Assembly (NCBI RefSeq): GCF_900167255.1
Contig: NZ_FUYB01000011.1
Coordinates: forward strand, 1 to 64,000
DNA length: 64,000 bases
Direction: 5' to 3'
Source: Thiothrix eikelboomii
GTDB lineage: Bacteria; Pseudomonadota; Gammaproteobacteria; Thiotrichales; Thiotrichaceae
Numbering within the stretch: the stretch's first letter is position 1; each line of letters opens with the position of its first letter. Positions 55,498 to 63,318 of the stretch are shown here, piece after piece. The notes beneath the pieces are model-generated. The model searched no databases, was not told the DNA's origin, and saw nothing but the letters and a program-made list of their open reading frames with translations. The position numbers were made by a program, and so were the translations under genes.

Positions 55498-56226
55498 TTA
55501 GCTTAACCAGATTAAGCTAGCCATGCGCCCTGTTTGGCCATCGCGACGAAATGAAAAGAAGCGATCTTGCTGAGTATAAGTGCAGAACTCGCCGCCATAA
55601 ACAGCCACCAGACCCAAGGCTGCTAAGCGTTGCCGCCCTAACTGATAAATATCCGCCAACCATTTACCATCAGGTTTTGGCTTAAACGCCTCAGCAGCCT
55701 GCTGATGATGCGCCATAAAGGCTGCACGCACCTCACTACCGACTTCAAAGGCTTGCGGGCCAATCGCAGGGCCCATCCAAGCAAGGAGATCTGCAGGATC
55801 ACAATCCAAAGCACGCACGGTTGCCTCTAAAACCCCATCACATAAACCGCGCCAACCTGCATGAGCCGCCGCCACTCGTGTTCCAGCACGATCACAGAAC
55901 AAAACTGGCAAACAATCGGCCGTCATCACGACACAAACTTCAGTCTTTTCGAACGAAACAGAAGCATCGGCTGAGCAACCCAGATTGTCGACATTATGTC
56001 GAGCGACTGTGACTCCATGCACTTGCTGTAACCATAAAGGTGTACTCGCAAGATTCAAGGTTTCTGCTACTAAGCGCCGATTATGGGCTACTGCAGCAGG
56101 CTGATCACCGACATGATCGCCTAAATTCAAGGTATCAAACGGTACTTGACTGATTCCCCCGGTACGAGTGGTGCAAACAGCCTGAACCTGATGAGGTGCT
56201 GGCCAAGTAGGTTTAAGCCAAGTCAT
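55498..56226 (-). CDS. pgeF: PgeF/LACC1-type purine nucleoside phosphorylase (YfiH)
   Basis: This 242-residue enzyme of the YfiH/laccase-domain family acts on purine nucleosides and has been described as editing the peptidoglycan precursor UDP-MurNAc-L-Ser. The catalytic metal site residues are in VVMTADCLPVLFCD near 103-115 and AAHAGWRGLCDGVL near 130. ATG at 56226 overlaps the rluD stop (TGATG) and GGAG lies 8 bases before it, so it is preferred to the TTG one codon upstream. It follows rluD as in many gammaproteobacteria. Confidence 0.93.
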   Translation of the reverse strand: MTWLKPTWPAPHQVQAVCTTRTGGISQVPFDTLNLGDHVGDQPAAVAHNRRLVAETLNLASTPLWLQQVHGVTVARHNVDNLGCSADASVSFEKTEVCVVMTADCLPVLFCDRAGTRVAAAHAGWRGLCDGVLEATVRALDCDPADLLAWMGPAIGPQAFEVGSEVRAAFMAHHQQAAEAFKPKPDGKWLADIYQLGRQRLAALGLVAVYGGEFCTYTQQDRFFSFRRDGQTGRMASLIWLS

Positions 56227-57179
56227 CAAGATAGCTCCTCCGCACGTAATAAATCTAACAACGCTGCCATATCCTCAGGTACGGACACTTCCCAAGCTAG
56301 TTCCTCTGCAGTGAGAGGATGGACTAAGCCTAAGCGGGTAGCATGAAGGGCTTGACGTGGAAAATTGCGCAAAGCTTCACGTAAAGTTTCACTAATTCCG
56401 GCCGGTACACGCGGCCGCCCACCATACAGCTGATCGCCCACAATCGGCATTTGATGCGTGGTTAAATGCACACGAATTTGGTGAGTACGCCCCGTTTCTA
56501 AAGCAACCCGCAGCAGCGTATGATGACGAAAACGCTCTTCAACTCGATAATGCGTAATCGCCTCTTTCCCCCCATCAAGCACAGCCATTTTTAAGCGGTC
56601 AAGCGGATGGCGACCTATATTCCCCTCAATCCTGCCACCGGCAATCACGGGGCGTTGGACTAAAGCTAAATACTCACGACTCACCTCCCGTGCTTGCAGC
56701 TGCTCAACTAAGGCGCTATGGGCTTCTAAAGTTTTCGCTACTACCATTAAACCTGTGGTGTCTTTATCCAAGCGATGCACAATCCCCGCACGCGGCAAAT
56801 ACTCCAATTCGGGGTCATAATGTAATAAGCCATTCACCAAAGTACCTGACCAATTCCCAGCCCCTGGGTGGACGACTAAATCGGCAGGCTTATTCAGCAC
56901 CAAGATAGCCTGATCCTCATACACAATATCGAGCGGGATCGCCTCGGCTTCTGAACGAGTTTGGACTTCTTGAATGGCATGGATAATAATCTGCTCGCCA
57001 CCGGTTAAGCGTTCCTTGGGTTTGAGCGGCTTATTATCGACCAATACTTGCCCGGACTTTATCCACTTTTGCAATTGGCTGCGGGAGTATTGTGGGCACA
57101 GGCTAGCTACAACTTGGTCTAAACGTTGTTGTGCCATTTCCGGTGGGACAATGCTAACTATTTGCTGATCTTGGGGCAT
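56226..57179 (-). CDS. rluD: 23S rRNA pseudouridine synthase RluD
   Basis: This 317-residue enzyme isomerises uridines in helix 69 of 23S rRNA. An S4 RNA-binding domain comes first (QQRLDQVVASLCPQYSRSQLQKWIKSGQVLVD). The catalytic domain has GIVHRLDKDTTGLMVVAKT near 134 with the catalytic Asp, and ALETGRTHQIRVHL near 220. It is divergent from bamD, the same arrangement as in E. coli, and coupled to pgeF. Confidence 0.95.
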   Translation of the reverse strand: MPQDQQIVSIVPPEMAQQRLDQVVASLCPQYSRSQLQKWIKSGQVLVDNKPLKPKERLTGGEQIIIHAIQEVQTRSEAEAIPLDIVYEDQAILVLNKPADLVVHPGAGNWSGTLVNGLLHYDPELEYLPRAGIVHRLDKDTTGLMVVAKTLEAHSALVEQLQAREVSREYLALVQRPVIAGGRIEGNIGRHPLDRLKMAVLDGGKEAITHYRVEERFRHHTLLRVALETGRTHQIRVHLTTHQMPIVGDQLYGGRPRVPAGISETLREALRNFPRQALHATRLGLVHPLTAEELAWEVSVPEDMAALLDLLRAEELS

Positions 57180-57240
57180 GTTAAAACCAATGAATACGTT
57201 ATACTTGCAACTTTATTCCATCATACGTGTTATAAAACAA

Positions 57241-58041
57241 ATGTCGATAAGTAGAACATCCCAAGCGCGAGCGACCCGTCTCATTTTAAGCCTTGCCCTC
57301 GCTGCTAGTTTAAGTGCCTGCTCCTTATTTTCTGGTGATGCCGCAAAGAAAGACGAAACTGAAGGCCTATCAGCTGATACCATCTATCGACAAGCACAAG
57401 CGGCTGTAAAATCAACCGATTACCCTCGTGCGATCCGACTTTATGAATCCTTAGAGGCACGTTATCCACTAGGGGTACATGCTCAACAAGCCCAGCTTGA
57501 ATCCGCCTATGCTTATTACAAATATGACGAACCCGATACGGCTTTAGATAGGGTGGATCGTTTTATTCGGATGAATCCGGGTAGTAAAGAAATGGCTTAT
57601 GCCCTGTATTTACGCGGCCTAGTCAATTTCAATCGTGGTAGTAGCTTAGTCGATCGTGTATTCCCACGCTCGATTGCTGATCTGGATATTGTCCGTCAAA
57701 AAGAAGCTTTCCATGATTTTTCTAGGGTTATCAACCGCTACCCTGAGAGTTCTTATGCTAAAGATGCCCAATTACGGGTGCAATATTTGCGTAATACCTT
57801 GGCAGAATCTGAAGTCAATGTCGCTAAATACTATATGGAGCGTGGCGCTTGGCTAGCGGCATTTAATCGTGCTGAATACGCCATCAAGCATTATCAAGGC
57901 TCGCCCGTGATCATAGATGCCTTAGAGATTAAAGTACGCGCTGCCCAGCAACTGGGCAAAGCGGATTTAGCTGCAGATAGTTTGCGAGTTTTAGAGGTCA
58001 ATTTCCCCGAGCGTGCAGCCCGCCTCAAAGCAGGTCGCTAA
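57241..58041 (+). CDS. bamD: Outer-membrane assembly lipoprotein BamD
   Basis: This 266-residue lipoprotein of the BAM complex inserts beta-barrel proteins in the outer membrane. The signal peptide ends at the lipobox LSACS, with Cys near residue 27. TPR-like helical repeats follow (IYRQAQAAVKSTDYPRAIRLYESLEARYPLG, QLESAYAYYKYDEPDTALDRVDRFIRMNPG). ATG at 57241 places the signal peptide at the start; the longer frame from 57178 overlaps the rluD start. Divergent from rluD with little spacing. Confidence 0.93.
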   Translation: MSISRTSQARATRLILSLALAASLSACSLFSGDAAKKDETEGLSADTIYRQAQAAVKSTDYPRAIRLYESLEARYPLGVHAQQAQLESAYAYYKYDEPDTALDRVDRFIRMNPGSKEMAYALYLRGLVNFNRGSSLVDRVFPRSIADLDIVRQKEAFHDFSRVINRYPESSYAKDAQLRVQYLRNTLAESEVNVAKYYMERGAWLAAFNRAEYAIKHYQGSPVIIDALEIKVRAAQQLGKADLAADSLRVLEVNFPERAARLKAGR

Positions 58042-58061
58042 TGGCAGAACGCTAATTTTCA

Positions 58062-58104
58062 AAAGCCTAGCTCTGTCACACTTCTGCGTTGGCAGAGCGG
58101 CTTT
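58062..58104 (+). terminator. Probable terminator of bamD
   Basis: A long interrupted stem pairs aaagcc and gctctgtca (58062-58078, with a 2-base bulge) with tggcagagc and ggctttt-like sequence (58090-58104), one G-U pair included. It begins about 20 bases past the stop. The following T-run is short (TTTC). Confidence 0.55.
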
Positions 58105-58207
58105 CACTACGTTTATCTGAATTTTTTTACCCTTCGCCCTGCTTGCTTTAGGCTCTAAGCCTAAGAACCCAAATAAAAATAATCAAAAATAAAAATTAAG
58201 GGGCAAC

Positions 58208-58792
58208 ATGAACCACACACTTTTGTGGCGAGTTTTGGTGTTGGCTGGGTGTCTATGCTGTTTTCAATCAGTGCAAGCTGATGACGATATGCCCACTAAC
58301 ACCACACCTGCAACTAATTATCTTGGAGCGAGCCTAGGTACAGCCTCCTCTGAATTTTGTACTGGCTTAAATAATTGCGGCGAAACCAGCAACACCTGGA
58401 AAGCTTATTCTGGGGTAAGGATGTCCGATAAAATCTTCATTGAAGCGGCCTATGTGAAATTCGGTGAGCAACAAGGCCTCGACGGTAGTACAAAAATCAG
58501 CTCGAATGCTAAAGGCTATAGCACCGCTGGCGTTGTGACTTATCCACTCAATGCGCAAATTGAACTGTTTGGCAAAGCCGGTATGTGGTGGTGGGAGAGT
58601 GAACAAAAATCCACTGCAGGTACTCAAGCCACTGACGGCAGTGACATCTTATTAGGTGTCGGGGCAAATTATAATCTAGGTAATAATATGGGTGTACGGG
58701 CTGAATGGGAGCGCTATCAACGTTCACAGGGCAGTGCAGCTAAACAAGCACTCGATTTATTGTCCGTGGGTGTTACTTTCTCTTCTTTATAG
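58208..58792 (+). CDS. Small outer-membrane beta-barrel protein, paralogue 1
   Basis: This 194-residue protein has a signal peptide (cleaved near SVQA-DDD) and alternating strands typical of an eight-stranded barrel: YLGASLGTASSEFC, AYSGVRMSDKIFIEAAYVKFGE, and a C-terminal strand pair MGVRAEWERYQRS and LLSVGVTFSSL. A cysteine pair lies in the first loop. It shares the plan of the two genes that follow. The family is the OmpA/OmpW-like small barrels; substrate unknown. AAGGGG precedes the ATG. Confidence 0.8.
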   Translation: MNHTLLWRVLVLAGCLCCFQSVQADDDMPTNTTPATNYLGASLGTASSEFCTGLNNCGETSNTWKAYSGVRMSDKIFIEAAYVKFGEQQGLDGSTKISSNAKGYSTAGVVTYPLNAQIELFGKAGMWWWESEQKSTAGTQATDGSDILLGVGANYNLGNNMGVRAEWERYQRSQGSAAKQALDLLSVGVTFSSL

Positions 58793-58837
58793 ATTTCATC
58801 AAATTAGCTTTAATAAAATTAGATTCAGTCAGAAAGC

Positions 58838-58880
58838 AAGTAAGAAAATAAGTAAGAAATAAGTAAGAAATAAGCAATAA
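58838..58880. repeat. Tandem 11-base repeat before paralogue 2
   Basis: Three consecutive units aagtaagaaaat, aagtaagaaat and aagtaagaaat (58838-58871) plus a degenerate fourth (aagcaataa, to 58880) lie between the first and second barrel genes, upstream of the second start. Confidence 0.75.
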
Positions 58881-58927
58881 AAAATATTAAGAATAAAAAT
58901 AATAAACTAAAATTTAGGGGTTTGATC

Positions 58928-59548
58928 ATGTTCACAAAGTCAGCAATCGCTGCTTCTATGCTATTGGGCTTGGGTTTAGTTATTTCAGCTAACCTAGAAG
59001 CCGGAGGGAGTTACCAAAAACAAAACTGGGGCATTGCCCAACCTACACACTTCTATGGCGGTGCCAGTTTAGGTTTAGCTAATCAAGGTGAATTTGAGGA
59101 AGGTACAACCGCCGCCGGCAAACTCTATGGCGGTGTCAAACTCAATCGCCTATTCGGAGCTGAGTTTGGTTATATGAAATTAGGTGAGGTAGAAAGCACC
59201 GCATTAGAAGGTCGCTTAAGCACCAATTTAAAGAGTGATACCAGCGCTTTCTATGCAGCAGGCTTAGGCTATCTACCAGTAGCGCCTAACTTAGAACTGA
59301 TGGGTAAGCTTGGCGCCATCAGTTGGTCACAAGACAGTAGTAAAGAAATCCCCCTCATTGAAGAACGCTCTTCTCAAAGTGAAACCGGTATCAGCCCGTT
59401 GCTCGGCGTGGGTGCACAATATCGAGTCGGACAAAATATGCATCTACGCGGTGAATGGGAGCGTGCCTTTAGTGCAGGCGCGGCTGATACTGAATTCGAA
59501 ACAGATGTGGATTTATTCACTTTAGGCGTGACTTTTTCAACCTTATAA
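58928..59548 (+). CDS. Small outer-membrane beta-barrel protein, paralogue 2
   Basis: This 206-residue protein has a signal peptide (FTKSAIAASMLLGLGLVISANLEAGG) and barrel strands FYGGASLGLANQGEF, LYGGVKLNRLFGAEFGYMKLGEVE, ISPLLGVGAQYRVGQNMHLRGEWERAF and the terminal FTLGVTFSTL. The final aromatic-rich strand with L at the end fits BamA recognition. ATG at 58928 is preferred to a TTG two codons upstream; AGGGG precedes it. It is more similar to paralogue 3 than to 1 at its C-terminus. Confidence 0.8.
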   Translation: MFTKSAIAASMLLGLGLVISANLEAGGSYQKQNWGIAQPTHFYGGASLGLANQGEFEEGTTAAGKLYGGVKLNRLFGAEFGYMKLGEVESTALEGRLSTNLKSDTSAFYAAGLGYLPVAPNLELMGKLGAISWSQDSSKEIPLIEERSSQSETGISPLLGVGAQYRVGQNMHLRGEWERAFSAGAADTEFETDVDLFTLGVTFSTL

Positions 59549-59601
59549 AACTATATAACTGAGCTAGTGCTTTACAAGAAGAAAAATACCGGGGGTTATT
59601 G

Positions 59602-60255
59602 ATGAAAAAACTCATGATCTTAAGCCTAGTACTAGGCTTATTTAGCGCTGCAGAAACCGTACAGGCCGAGGGACTGTTTGGCTTTAATACTGCACCTGCC
59701 AATTCCAATTTTAGTTTTAATAATGGCTTAAAAATGTATGCGGGTGCCAGTGCAGGCTATGCCATGCAAGGCAATACTTGCAATCTGCCATTTTTTGAAG
59801 GTAGCTGTGAAGACGGTGCAATGAGCTGGAAGGTCTTCGGGGGAGCACGCCTGAATCCAATGTTTGGAGCTGAACTTGCTTATGCCCAATTGGGTACAGC
59901 CGAGAAAAAGGGCGTGATTGCAACCCAAACAGCACAAGTTAGCAATGAGCTTGCAGGGTATCAACTCAGCGGTGTTGCCTATTTACCGATCAATGTAGTA
60001 CCTAATCTAGAACTGATGGGTAAAGGGGGCGCGATGTTTTGGGAACGCACGACCCAAGAAACCCTTAGTACCAACAGTAAACACAGCACTGATCAAGGGA
60101 TTTCGCCGTTAGTCGGGCTAGGCGCACAATATCAATTGAATCCAAACCTCCATCTACGCGGCGAATGGGAGCATGTATTTAATACCGGTTCTGGGTCTGA
60201 CCATGAAACAGATGCAGATAACTACAGCCTAGGTTTTATGTATTCAACCCTTTAA
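59602..60255 (+). CDS. Small outer-membrane beta-barrel protein, paralogue 3
   Basis: This 217-residue protein has a signal peptide ending near VQAEG, and barrel strands MYAGASAGYAMQGNTC, WKVFGGARLNPMFGAELAYAQLGT, ISPLVGLGAQYQLNPNLHLRGEWEHVF and YSLGFMYSTL. Two cysteines sit in the first loop as in paralogue 1. ATG at 59602 with GGGGG before it is taken. The three genes are spaced by 135 and 53 bases and run the same way, so they probably arose by tandem duplication. Confidence 0.8.
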   Translation: MKKLMILSLVLGLFSAAETVQAEGLFGFNTAPANSNFSFNNGLKMYAGASAGYAMQGNTCNLPFFEGSCEDGAMSWKVFGGARLNPMFGAELAYAQLGTAEKKGVIATQTAQVSNELAGYQLSGVAYLPINVVPNLELMGKGGAMFWERTTQETLSTNSKHSTDQGISPLVGLGAQYQLNPNLHLRGEWEHVFNTGSGSDHETDADNYSLGFMYSTL

Positions 60256-60270
60256 AACCACCACCATCTA

Positions 60271-60339
60271 CCTCAAGAGTAAGGCTGCACATTTCTAAAT
60301 GATAGGTTAGAGTGTGATTATTTCAGCCTTGCCTTGAGG
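60271..60339 (+). promoter_or_regulatory. Inverted repeat that includes the rpe ribosome site
   Basis: The arm cctcaagagtaaggctg (60271-60287) is nearly complementary to cagccttgccttgagg (60324-60339); the loop is about 36 bases. The second arm contains the GAGG that serves the rpe ATG at 60349. It could close as terminator-like RNA behind the barrel gene or mask the rpe ribosome site. Confidence 0.45.
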
Positions 60340-60348
60340 AAGACCTTC

Positions 60349-61047
60349 ATGTCTAGACAATCGGATTTTATTGCACCGTCGATTCTTTCTGCAGATTTCG
60401 CCCGCTTAGGCGAAGAGGTAGATCGGGTATTAGCCTCCGGTGCAGACATCGTGCATTTTGATGTGATGGATAATCACTATGTACCCAATCTCACCATTGG
60501 CCCGTTAGTATGTGAAGCCTTACGCAAACATGGTGTGACTGCCCCTATTGATGTGCATTTAATGGTAAAACCTGTGGATCGGATCATTCCCGACTTTGCT
60601 AAAGCAGGGGCAACTTATATCACCTTCCACCCAGAAGCTTCTGAGCACATTGACCGCAGCTTGCAATTGATTCGCGCTGAAGGTTGTAAGGCGGGCTTAG
60701 TTTTCAATCCTGCCACCCCTTTAAGTATCCTCGAATATGTCATGGATAAGATTGATATGATTCTGATCATGTCGGTGAATCCGGGGTTTGGAGGACAAAG
60801 TTTTATTCCCTCTGCCCTGACTAAATTACGCGAAGCACGCAAACTGATTGATGCCTCCGGCTTCGATATTCGGTTAGAAATCGACGGCGGCGTAAAGGCC
60901 AGCAATATTCGTGAAATTAAAGAAGCGGGGGCAGATACCTTTGTCGCAGGCTCTGCAATCTTTGGGGCGGCTAATCTGAATGATCCTCAGCATTATAACA
61001 GCATACTGACCCAATTCCGTGCCCAACTAGCAGAAGCGAAGGTTTAA
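60349..61047 (+). CDS. rpe: Ribulose-phosphate 3-epimerase
   Basis: This 232-residue TIM-barrel enzyme interconverts ribulose 5-phosphate and xylulose 5-phosphate in the pentose phosphate and Calvin cycles. [34 protein letters not shown] with metal ligands, [10 protein letters not shown] and [13 protein letters not shown] are intact, as is [17 protein letters not shown] at 60349 is chosen with GAGG 9 bases before it; the longer reading frame from a TTG is unlikely. It overlaps gph by one base. Confidence 0.96.
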   Translation: MSRQSDFIAPSILSADFARLGEEVDRVLASGADIVHFDVMDNHYVPNLTIGPLVCEALRKHGVTAPIDVHLMVKPVDRIIPDFAKAGATYITFHPEASEHIDRSLQLIRAEGCKAGLVFNPATPLSILEYVMDKIDMILIMSVNPGFGGQSFIPSALTKLREARKLIDASGFDIRLEIDGGVKASNIREIKEAGADTFVAGSAIFGAANLNDPQHYNSILTQFRAQLAEAKV

Positions 61048-61727
61048 TGGCTCAATTTCAACCCAAACTTGTCTTAATTGATTTAGACGGAACGCTTGTC
61101 GATAGCGTTCCAGATCTCAGCTATTCAGTGGATCAAACCATGCTGGCTCTCGGTTTGCCCCTACGGGGTGAAGCCGCTGTGCGGACTTGGGTTGGTAATG
61201 GTGTACAGACTTTAGTCGAACGGGCCTTAACCAATACCTTAGATCAGCCTGCTGATCCTGCTGCATTTGAACAAGCCTTAGCCATTTTTATGGCGATTTA
61301 TGCTGAAAACACCTCACAACGCAGTCGTCTCTACCCCGGCGTTGTGGAGGGTTTAGATTTTTTGCAAAGCTGCAAAGCGCTTAAAGTCGCTTGTGTGACT
61401 AACAAAGCAGCCCAATTCACCCATAAGCTGCTGCGTGATTTAGGAATTTTTGAGCGTTTTGCTCTGATTGTAAGCGGTGACACCTTGTCGGAGAAAAAAC
61501 CTCATCCGCTGCCACTGCTATATGCCGCCGAGCAACTCGGCGTCGAGCCGACTGATTCATTAATGTTAGGTGATTCAAAATCCGATGTGAAAGCAGCCCG
61601 AGCAGCGGGCTTTAAAATCATTACGGTGAGTTATGGTTACAATCATGGTGAAGATATACGTGACTATCATCCAGATGCAGTGATAGACTCCTTCCAAGAA
61701 TTAACTACTCTCATTCAGTGTGCATAA
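61047..61727 (+). CDS. gph: Phosphoglycolate phosphatase
   Basis: This 226-residue HAD-family hydrolase converts 2-phosphoglycolate to glycolate, a salvage step for oxygenase and DNA-repair products. Motif I is LIDLDGTLVDSVPDL, motif II VACVTNKAA, and motif III KKPHPLPLLYAAEQ with MLGDSKSDVKAARAAG. It starts inside the rpe stop and its own stop overlaps the leader-peptide ATG (TAATG). The rpe-gph-trpE order is widespread in gammaproteobacteria. Confidence 0.94.
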   Translation: MAQFQPKLVLIDLDGTLVDSVPDLSYSVDQTMLALGLPLRGEAAVRTWVGNGVQTLVERALTNTLDQPADPAAFEQALAIFMAIYAENTSQRSRLYPGVVEGLDFLQSCKALKVACVTNKAAQFTHKLLRDLGIFERFALIVSGDTLSEKKPHPLPLLYAAEQLGVEPTDSLMLGDSKSDVKAARAAGFKIITVSYGYNHGEDIRDYHPDAVIDSFQELTTLIQCA

Positions 61728-61768
61728 TGTTTATGTTTCCAAACAAGCTATGGCGATGGCGTCCTTGA
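61727..61768 (+). CDS. trpL: Trp-rich leader peptide of the trpE attenuator
   Basis: Between gph and trpE a 13-codon frame begins at ATG 61727 (the gph stop is TAATG) and reads [13 protein letters not shown], then TGA. Two Trp codons separated by one Arg lie near its end, as in trp leader peptides. A weak terminator-like hairpin with a six-T run follows at 61766-61794. A second in-frame ATG is at 61733. No strong ribosome site is visible, so translation may depend on coupling to gph. This matches the design of ribosome-mediated attenuation. Confidence 0.75.
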   Translation: MFMFPNKLWRWRP

Positions 61769-61794
61769 GTTCTACTTAGACTCGACCCTTTTTT
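61766..61794 (+). promoter_or_regulatory. Attenuator hairpin with T-run before trpE
   Basis: After the leader stop the stem ttgagt/actcga (with inner ct/ag pairs and one bulged T) is followed by ccc and six T residues (61789-61794). Its distance from the two Trp codons is as expected for a terminator that competes with an antiterminator. The antiterminator pairing was not worked out with certainty. Confidence 0.6.
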
Positions 61795-61817
61795 CATCCT
61801 TTTGTTTGGAACTTGTC

Positions 61818-63299
61818 ATGAATCAAGATACATTCGCTAGTTATTTTACCCAAGGTTTTAACCGTGTTCCGATCAGTCGTACTATTTTGGCTGATCTTGA
61901 CACGCCGTTGAGCGCCTATCTAAAGCTTGCAGATGCCCCCTATTCCTATCTATTCGAATCCGTGCAAGGTGGAGAGAAATGGGGTCGCTATTCTATGCTG
62001 GGTTTACCAGCTAAAACCATCATTAAAGTATATGGCTTAGCAGTTGAAATCCATCGGGCTAATCAAGCCATTGAACGCTTTGAGGTCGCTGATCCTTTAG
62101 CTTGGATTAGTGAGTTTCAAGCACAGTTTAAAGTCCCCGATTTACAGGCCTTACCACGTTTTACGGGTGGTTTAGTCGGCTATTTCGGTTATGAAACCAT
62201 TCGTTATATTGAAAAGAAACTCGCTCAAGGCAAAGACAAACCCGACCCCATTGGCACACCGGATATTCTATTGATGGTGTCGGATGAAGTGGTGGTCTTT
62301 GATAGTCTGCGCGGTGAATTGCATTTAATCGTGCATGCCGAAGCGGATGGTTATCAACTAGCGCAAAAAAAACTCGATAGTTTAGAGGTGCAATTACAAA
62401 CAGCTCGGCGCTTATATCGTGCCGCTGCTGCAACTCGCCAAGTGGAAGAAAGTGATTTTATTTCTGGCTTCACCGAACAAGGCTTTAAGGATGCAGTTCT
62501 CACTGCCAAGGAATACATCAAGGCAGGGGATATTATGCAAGTGGTGCTTTCGCAACGCATGAGCATTCCATTTACGGCTCCCCCTTTAGATCTCTATCGC
62601 GCTCTGCGCCGCTTGAATCCTTCGCCTTATATGTATTTCTTAAATTTAGACGAATTTCATATTGTGGGATCTTCGCCTGAAATTTTGGTGCGTTTAGAAG
62701 ACGACACCCTGACCGTTCGCCCTATCGCCGGTACGCGCCGACGAGGTGATACTGAACAACGTGATCAGGAACTCGAACAAGAATTATTACATGACCCCAA
62801 AGAACTCGCTGAGCATTTAATGCTGATTGATTTAGGGCGCAATGATGCTGGACGGGTGAGTGAAATTGGCTCAGTGAATTTGACTGAAAAAATGATTGTC
62901 GAGCGTTATTCGCATGTAATGCACATCGTCTCGAATGTCACAGGTAAACTATTGCCTAATTTAACTGCGATGGATGTGCTACGAGCAACTTTCCCCGCTG
63001 GCACAGTCAGCGGTGCTCCTAAAATTCGTGCGATGGAAATCATTGATGAATTAGAACCTGTCAAACGCGGTATCTATTCCGGCGCAGTCGGTTATTTATC
63101 CTGGAGCGGCAATATGGATACGGCCATTGCCATTCGCACAGCGATTTTGAAAGATAATACCTTGCATATTCAAGCGGGGGCTGGCGTTGTCTATGACTCC
63201 ATCCCACTAATGGAGTGGGATGAAACCATGAACAAAGGTCGAGCCGTTTTTCGGGCAGCGAGTGCTGCTTTATCGGGCTTAGACGGCAAACATCAATAA
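61818..63299 (+). CDS. trpE: Anthranilate synthase component I
   Basis: This 493-residue chorismate-utilising enzyme makes anthranilate, the first step of tryptophan synthesis, with glutaminase TrpG. The Trp-feedback segment [22 protein letters not shown] is near residue 35. The catalytic core has [63 protein letters not shown] and [22 protein letters not shown]. Its start follows a Trp-rich leader and attenuator hairpin. No trpG lies after it. Confidence 0.96.
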   Translation: MNQDTFASYFTQGFNRVPISRTILADLDTPLSAYLKLADAPYSYLFESVQGGEKWGRYSMLGLPAKTIIKVYGLAVEIHRANQAIERFEVADPLAWISEFQAQFKVPDLQALPRFTGGLVGYFGYETIRYIEKKLAQGKDKPDPIGTPDILLMVSDEVVVFDSLRGELHLIVHAEADGYQLAQKKLDSLEVQLQTARRLYRAAAATRQVEESDFISGFTEQGFKDAVLTAKEYIKAGDIMQVVLSQRMSIPFTAPPLDLYRALRRLNPSPYMYFLNLDEFHIVGSSPEILVRLEDDTLTVRPIAGTRRRGDTEQRDQELEQELLHDPKELAEHLMLIDLGRNDAGRVSEIGSVNLTEKMIVERYSHVMHIVSNVTGKLLPNLTAMDVLRATFPAGTVSGAPKIRAMEIIDELEPVKRGIYSGAVGYLSWSGNMDTAIAIRTAILKDNTLHIQAGAGVVYDSIPLMEWDETMNKGRAVFRAASAALSGLDGKHQ

Positions 63300-63318
63300 G
63301 TATCCTGATCAAGCCAGC

